From the NCBI GenBank assembly GCA_947624745.1, contig CANQLR010000004.1, positions 1 to 64,000 of the forward strand: DNA of 64,000 nt. The letters are read 5' to 3'. The DNA is from an uncultured Clostridia bacterium. GTDB lineage: Bacteria; Bacillota; Clostridia; Oscillospirales; Ruminococcaceae. Positions 60,077 through 64,000 of this stretch are shown here, piece after piece. Numbering within the stretch: position 1 is the stretch's first letter; every line of letters begins with the position of its first letter. The notes under the pieces are model-generated. The model saw only the letters and a list, made by a program, of their open reading frames with translations, ran no database searches and was not told the origin of the DNA. Made by a program: the position numbers and the translations under genes.

Positions 60077-60112
60077 GCTTCCTCCTCGGACCCTCCCGTC
60101 ATGTAAGCCCGG

Positions 60113-61804
60113 TTATGATTCCTCCTCGAAGATCCACACCGATTCGTTCACCTCGGGGCGCTCGTCCTGGCGGAGGATATAGATGTGCAGCCTTTTGCCG
60201 TTCACCTTTTCATAGCTCACCGAGATCGACCCGCGCTCCGAAAGCTGCTTTTTGAGCTGGTCGAAGTTCATCAGCTCCTCGAATTTCGGCGCGTATTCCG
60301 CCTTGACGTAGCGCTGAACATAGAGCTTCAGCGCGGCTATGTAGTTGTAATCGGTCTGCTCCAAAAGCGTGCCGAAGTAATCCGGCATATAGATGTGCCG
60401 CACGCTCTCGTCGTCCATGTCGACGAAGTAAACGCCCGCGAACCGTTTCGAGATGACCTTGAGGAAGTACTCCTCGTCCCTCTTGTCCGAGAGGAGCTTT
60501 TCGAGCTCGTCGTTCATCTGTCTGCGCTTGCGCCTGTCGCCATGGCTGCGGTAGTAGGCGGCCTTGTCCTCCCGCATTTTAAGCTCGGCCTCGCCCAGGA
60601 TCCTTTCCTTTTCCTCCGGCAGACCCGAGGCGATGCCCGCGGATATCGCGTACTGGTCGTTCAGAAGGTCCTTTTTGACCTCCTGCATGATCCTTCCGAC
60701 GGTGTTTTCCGAGAGCCTGACCGATATGACGACGAACTCGTCGCCGCCTATTCGATAGCAGCGCTCGTCGGGGTAGTATTTTTTCAGCGCGTCGGCGACG
60801 GTGCAGAGCATATTGTCGCCCGCCTCGTGGCCGAGGGTGTTGTTGACCTCGTGAAGGCCGTTCAGGTCGATATACGCGACCGACATTCTCTTGAAGTTGG
60901 ATCTCGAGACATAGGTCAGATCCTCGTTATACTTGTGGCGGTTGTAAAGAAGGGTCAGCGCGTCGCGGTTGTAAAGCTCGACCAGCTTTTCACGGTCCCT
61001 AAGCTCGGTGATATGCTCCTCGTGAACGTCGCGGACGTAAAGGGTCAGCAGCTGGTTGTTCTCGGTATATTCGACCGAAGGGAACAGATACATCTGCGCC
61101 CAGCGGAAGCCGTGGACAGACCTGCGGCGGTACCTGATGGTGCGGCGGGCGGTATCCTCCTTAAAAACGGCGCGAAGCCGGTTTATATCGGTAAATTCGA
61201 GATATGCGTCGACGTCGTCGGGGTGAACGTTGCCCTTTTCAGCGAACGCGCGGAACCACCCCGAGATGGTGTCGGGAGTCTCGAAGCCCTCGTCCATGAC
61301 CTTGACGCTCTCGTAGGTGTCGGTCGTGAGGTTTATCCTTAAGATCTTATAGTACAGCCCCGACAGCACCGATACCGCGTCGAACATGGTGGTGGTATCG
61401 CTGTCCGCCTCGCGCCAGGCAAAGAGCGCATAGGGGTTCTGGGGCGAGCAGTCCTCCGCCGAAATGATGTTGAAGGTCATCCACTTGACGACGTCGCCGA
61501 CCTTTCTGCGGTAGCTGTGCACCGAGCGGCGCTCGCCCGAAAAAACGCGCTTGCGGACATAATCGGGGCGGGAGAATTTAAGGTATTCCTCGGCGTGGTC
61601 GGGCAAAACGGTGCCGTCCATCACCTGCCTGCGGATATAGGTAAAAATATCCGGCGAGTCGGCGTGCTGGTCGTCCATAAAATCGGAATCGCGCTTGATG
61701 AACTGAAATTCGCCGGTCATAACGTTGACCCGCGCGAGCTTTGAAAAGGCCGAGAAAAGCGTATCCTCGGCAAATTTTAACAGACTTTTGTCGGTAGTTT
61801 CCAC
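60113..61804 (-). CDS. Diguanylate cyclase with three PAS-like repeats
   Basis: Cytosolic protein of 563 residues that should make cyclic di-GMP. The GGDEF domain spans about 280-430 with intact active site RIGGDEF (Gly353-Phe357) and YIDLNGLHEVNNTLGHEAGD. No RxxD inhibitory site is seen in front of it. Residues 20-125 and 150-265 are two similar PAS-like repeats (VNVMTGEFQFI / INLTTDTYESV; VHSYRRKV / IRYRRRSVHGFRW), and a third related copy follows the GGDEF (about 450-560; VYFVDMDDESVRHIY, KRLHIYIL). No membrane helix. Own promoter at 61859-61887. Confidence 0.88.
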   Translation of the reverse strand: METTDKSLLKFAEDTLFSAFSKLARVNVMTGEFQFIKRDSDFMDDQHADSPDIFTYIRRQVMDGTVLPDHAEEYLKFSRPDYVRKRVFSGERRSVHSYRRKVGDVVKWMTFNIISAEDCSPQNPYALFAWREADSDTTTMFDAVSVLSGLYYKILRINLTTDTYESVKVMDEGFETPDTISGWFRAFAEKGNVHPDDVDAYLEFTDINRLRAVFKEDTARRTIRYRRRSVHGFRWAQMYLFPSVEYTENNQLLTLYVRDVHEEHITELRDREKLVELYNRDALTLLYNRHKYNEDLTYVSRSNFKRMSVAYIDLNGLHEVNNTLGHEAGDNMLCTVADALKKYYPDERCYRIGGDEFVVISVRLSENTVGRIMQEVKKDLLNDQYAISAGIASGLPEEKERILGEAELKMREDKAAYYRSHGDRRKRRQMNDELEKLLSDKRDEEYFLKVISKRFAGVYFVDMDDESVRHIYMPDYFGTLLEQTDYNYIAALKLYVQRYVKAEYAPKFEELMNFDQLKKQLSERGSISVSYEKVNGKRLHIYILRQDERPEVNESVWIFEEES

Positions 61805-61858
61805 TTTAACGTCTCCATGGGGAAAATTTTTGGCGATATCGCCGTTACTATATAATGT

Positions 61859-61887
61859 ATTTTATCATATTGCCTTGAAAAAGTCAA
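61859..61887 (-). promoter_or_regulatory. Promoter of diguanylate cyclase gene
   Basis: Minus strand: -35 TTGACT, 17-base spacer, -10 TAAAAT. The leader contains the palindrome GGCGATATCGCC (near 61832-61843). Confidence 0.75.
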
Positions 61888-61946
61888 TGGCAAAACGCCC
61901 AAAACTTTAAACTTTTCGGGAGAAAATTTGGGAGGGGCGGGGGAGT

Positions 61947-62041
61947 GGGGGCGAAGCCCCCGCGTTCGCGGAGCGAACGCGGCCCGGCGCAAGGAGTGCG
62001 GCGGGTGTGCGGACTTCATGTCCGCACGGGGGATTCGCCCC
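61947..62041. repeat. Three-hairpin cassette F1
   Basis: GGGGGC-GAA-GCCCCC, CGCGTTCGC-GGA-GCGAACGCG (61961-61981), imperfect GGCCCGGCGC/GTGCGGCGGG hairpin, GTGCGGAC-ttcat-GTCCGCAC (62007-62027), GGGGA-TTC-GCCCC. Inverted near-copy of E2. Confidence 0.9.
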
Positions 62042-62074
62042 GCGCGGGGTATGCAGACAGGGGCGGGGGTGCGG

Positions 62075-62168
62075 GGGCGAAGCCCGGGGTGCGCGCGGAG
62101 CGCGCACCCGCCGGACGTGCAAGCACGTCCGGCATGGCGGCAATTTCATTGCCGCCCGGGCTTCGCCC
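62075..62168. repeat. Three-hairpin cassette F2
   Basis: GGGC-GAA-GCCC (62075-62085); GGGTGCGCGC-GGA-GCGCGCACCC (62087-62109); GCCGGACGTGC-AA-GCACGTCCGGC (62110-62133); GGCGGCAAT-TTC-ATTGCCGCC (62136-62156); GGGC-TTC-GCCC (62158-62168). The linker between F1 and F2 is homologous to that between E1 and E2 in inverse, yet all three stems differ from E1. Confidence 0.9.
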
Positions 62169-62183
62169 ACGGGCAAGATAAGA

Positions 62184-62204
62184 CCCCCTCCGCTCGGGAG
62201 AGGG
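62184..62204 (-). terminator. Terminator of the bceB-like operon
   Basis: Minus strand CCCTCTCC-(4-5)-GGAGGGGG followed by TCTTATCTT, just after the 29-residue peptide gene. Confidence 0.65.
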
Positions 62205-62215
62205 CTTCTATATTC

Positions 62216-62305
62216 TCACTTCTGTTTTCTTTCTTCCGTCCCCACCCTATCCGCCAGCCACATTATCGCGAATATCGCCAGCACGGTTACCAAAACTCTT
62301 TTCAT
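62216..62305 (-). CDS. 29-residue membrane peptide
   Basis: Short frame starting MKRVLVTVLAIFAIMWLADR and ending TEERKQK, one membrane helix with charged ends. GGAGGGG lies four to five bases before ATG, which is a strong site. It starts two bases after the permease stop codon and is followed by a terminator-like hairpin, so it reads as the last gene of the permease operon. Small single-helix peptides often bind and tune transporters; this role is inferred. Confidence 0.6.
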   Translation of the reverse strand: MKRVLVTVLAIFAIMWLADRVGTEERKQK

Positions 62306-62306
62306 T

Positions 62307-64000
62307 TCACCCCTCCGTTCCGCTGACGATCTTCACATACGCGTTCGAGGTTATCTTATAGACCGCCGCGTAGAAGGCCGAAAAGACCAGAAAGCTCAGC
62401 GCCGTCGCGAAGGCGAACACCAGCGCGTTGCCGTAATTCAGAAGCTTCAGCAGCCTGCAAATCATCGGGAACGCGAAGAGCATATGCACCCCGGCGGGGA
62501 TGAGTGGCAGGAAGAAAACGGTCAGAAGCTGCGAATTTACGCTTCTTTGTATCTCGCGGTCGGTCATTCCGACCTTTTTCATGATCCCGAACCGCGCCCT
62601 GTCCTCGTAGCCCTCCGAAAGCTGCTTGTAATAAATTATCAGCACGGTGGCGAACAGGAATACTATCGAGAGTATTATCCCGAGGCAGAACAGCCCGCCG
62701 TTTATCGAATATGCGTAAATCTTTTCCTCCTCGCGTCCCTCGACCATCGACGCGCTTATTCCGTCAAGATCCTTAAGCTTTTGATTGACCGCGCGCCTCA
62801 CATCGGGCTGCATTTTCGCGTCAAGTCCCGTGTCAAAGGCGTAGAACCAGTGGTAATCCACCATCTGCCCGCCGTAGTAGTTCGCTATGTCGCATATCCC
62901 CTCGACCGCGCTCGGCACGTCGGGGACTATAAGAAATATCGACGGCACAATGCTCATGGTAGAAACCCCCGGCGGGGTGAACCAATCAATTTTTTTGACC
63001 GCAAACTCCCGCCCGTGCTCAAATGAAATGGTGTCATACGGATACTCCGCCCTCGGCAGGTACATAAGCGCCTCACCGTCCGAAAGCTCCTCGCGGGCGC
63101 CCATGATGGCGTTGTATTCCTCGAGCGGCACGAAGAAAAATTCATACAGCCCGCTTATCGAAAGGCTCATTCCGAGAGGGTCGGCCGAAGCCGGGTCGAC
63201 GTTTACCCTGTCCCCGTCGAGCATTCCCGCCGTATAGGCGTAGCGGTAGTCTATTATATCCCCTGCCTCGCAGGAATTTTCCTTCAAGACCCCCGCGATT
63301 TCATCTCGCACCCCCTGCAAAAGCGCGCTGCCGCCGGGCGCCATGGTCTCCTCGGATACCCCGTCGAAAATGCAGTCTATCTCGCGGGGGTATCTCCCGT
63401 TTATCGTGTCGTTCACGCCGAAATAAAGGCTCGTCGTCGACGACACCATCACCAGCACCATCGTCGCCAGAATGCAGATGGAGGCCAGCCCCGCGCCGTT
63501 TCGCTTCATTCTATAGACCATCGAGCTCACCGAAACGAAGTGCTTCGGCGTATAGTAGAACCGCCGGTTTTTTTGGAGCATTCTGCAAAAGATTACCGAG
63601 CCGGCTATCATAAGTAAATACGTCCCGCCGATGACCAAAAGCACCGCGATGAAAAACGCCGGTATCGCCGAGAGCGGGTTTTCGACGATCACCGCGATGG
63701 CATACGCCGCCGCGAGCATCACAAGCCCCAAAAGCCCGACGAAGGCGTTCCCCTTCGGGGGCTTTTCGCCGTAGCTCTCGCTTTTTACGAGGTCCACCGC
63801 CTGCGAAAAGCTTAACTGCCTTAACGTGTTAAGGTATATCAGCAGATATATCACCAAAAAGATCGCCGCCGTTTTCGCCACCGAGCCGAGCGGCACCGAA
63901 AAGTCGTAGCTGACCTCGCTTTTCATGACGAACCGCAGCCCGAGCTCCGCGAGCTTTGAAAGAAGTATCCCGAAGAAAAGCCCCGCGCCGATTGAGATGG
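62307..64000 (-). CDS. BceB-like ABC transporter permease (5' end outside window)
   Basis: FtsX-type permease. The frame is open to the window edge (GLFFGILLSKLAELGLRFVMKSEV), so the start lies beyond 64000 and at least 563 residues are visible. Helices: about three near the start, an extracellular domain of roughly 200 residues (about 240-440), then the last FtsX-domain helices (CLGIILSIVFLFATVLIIYYKQLSEGYEDRARFGIMKKVGMTDREI). This is the BceB pattern, permeases that sense and remove peptide antibiotics with a BceA ATPase and a BceRS two-component system, which would be expected beyond the edge. Confidence 0.85.
   Translation of the reverse strand, partial: ISIGAGLFFGILLSKLAELGLRFVMKSEVSYDFSVPLGSVAKTAAIFLVIYLLIYLNTLRQLSFSQAVDLVKSESYGEKPPKGNAFVGLLGLVMLAAAYAIAVIVENPLSAIPAFFIAVLLVIGGTYLLMIAGSVIFCRMLQKNRRFYYTPKHFVSVSSMVYRMKRNGAGLASICILATMVLVMVSSTTSLYFGVNDTINGRYPREIDCIFDGVSEETMAPGGSALLQGVRDEIAGVLKENSCEAGDIIDYRYAYTAGMLDGDRVNVDPASADPLGMSLSISGLYEFFFVPLEEYNAIMGAREELSDGEALMYLPRAEYPYDTISFEHGREFAVKKIDWFTPPGVSTMSIVPSIFLIVPDVPSAVEGICDIANYYGGQMVDYHWFYAFDTGLDAKMQPDVRRAVNQKLKDLDGISASMVEGREEEKIYAYSINGGLFCLGIILSIVFLFATVLIIYYKQLSEGYEDRARFGIMKKVGMTDREIQRSVNSQLLTVFFLPLIPAGVHMLFAFPMICRLLKLLNYGNALVFAFATALSFLVFSAFYAAVYKITSNAYVKIVSGTEG

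Noticed and set aside
60185..61342. 385-residue plus-strand open frame
   Set aside because: Antisense shadow of the diguanylate cyclase gene, whose GGDEF motif and promoter fix the real strand.
62306..62312. Frameshift joining the 29-residue peptide to the permease
   Set aside because: The permease ends with a normal stop and the peptide has its own strong ribosome site and start.

Overview
The window looks like the chromosome of a GC-rich, endospore-forming, anaerobic Clostridia bacterium, most likely an Oscillospirales-type gut organism (inference). The evidence is dipicolinate synthase (dpaA/dpaB), the Gram-positive control block hprK-PHP-murB-rapZ-whiA, an ECF-type vitamin transporter subunit, a BceB-like permease, and strong AGGAGG-type ribosome binding sites with many overlapping ATGA/GTGA gene junctions. 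Promoters are mostly TTGNNN-17-TATAAT, often with an upstream TG(T/A)TGC-like extended -10.

Layout. 1-5.0 kb: corrinoid and methionine block (DUF4430-like lipoprotein, ECF S component, metF, a separate MetH reactivation protein, metH without its activation domain), closed by a 188-bp imperfect palindrome. 5.2-12.0 kb (minus): nitroreductase, SPFH protein and NfeD; a Ca2+-type P-ATPase; a flavin reductase; a long PRPP synthase. 12.1-16.0 kb (minus): polyamine ABC transporter potABCD. 16.3-27.7 kb (plus): murD, an acetyltransferase-like gene, an aluminium-resistance/methionine gamma-lyase-family enzyme, hprK, PHP phosphoesterase, murB, rapZ, whiA, dnaE. 27.8-30.1 kb: metY and metA, which make homocysteine by direct sulfhydrylation and so feed metF/metH. 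30.2-31.5 kb: a SipW-like signal peptidase homologue lacking its serine. 31.6-31.9 kb: tRNA-Thr and tRNA-Gly.

32-39 kb is an accessory stretch: a sigma-70 protein with a long C-terminal extension, an ECF sigma/anti-sigma pair and dpaAB behind a sigma-K-like promoter, all separated by hairpin-rich repeats. 39.4-48.3 kb: trmB, galK and rodA-like (minus); ferredoxin; VTC/DUF4956 pair; GH2 beta-galactosidase; VOC protein. 48.3-52.1 kb: a two-gene McrBC-type restriction system with an EVE-like domain. 52.4-56.8 kb: DUF1846 protein, thioredoxin with an FTR-like partner, three unknown small genes, a phosphodiesterase, araD. 57.3-64 kb: more hairpin arrays, an XRE regulator, GNAT, TfoX-like protein, diguanylate cyclase, a 29-residue membrane peptide and a BceB-like permease that runs off the window.

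The most unusual signal is a family of intergenic cassettes at 31.9-32.4, 34.3-34.5, 38.0-38.7, 57.3-57.8 and 61.9-62.2 kb. A typical cassette is about 95 bp: a left arm GGGGC-GAA-GCCCC, three consecutive perfect hairpins, and a right arm GGGGC-TTC-GCCCC complementary to the left. Most loops are triloops closed as C(GNA)G or its complement. Between copies the arms and linkers are kept while whole stems are replaced on both sides at once, and one two-cassette block recurs inverted about 4.5 kb away. I do not recognise this as a named repeat family.
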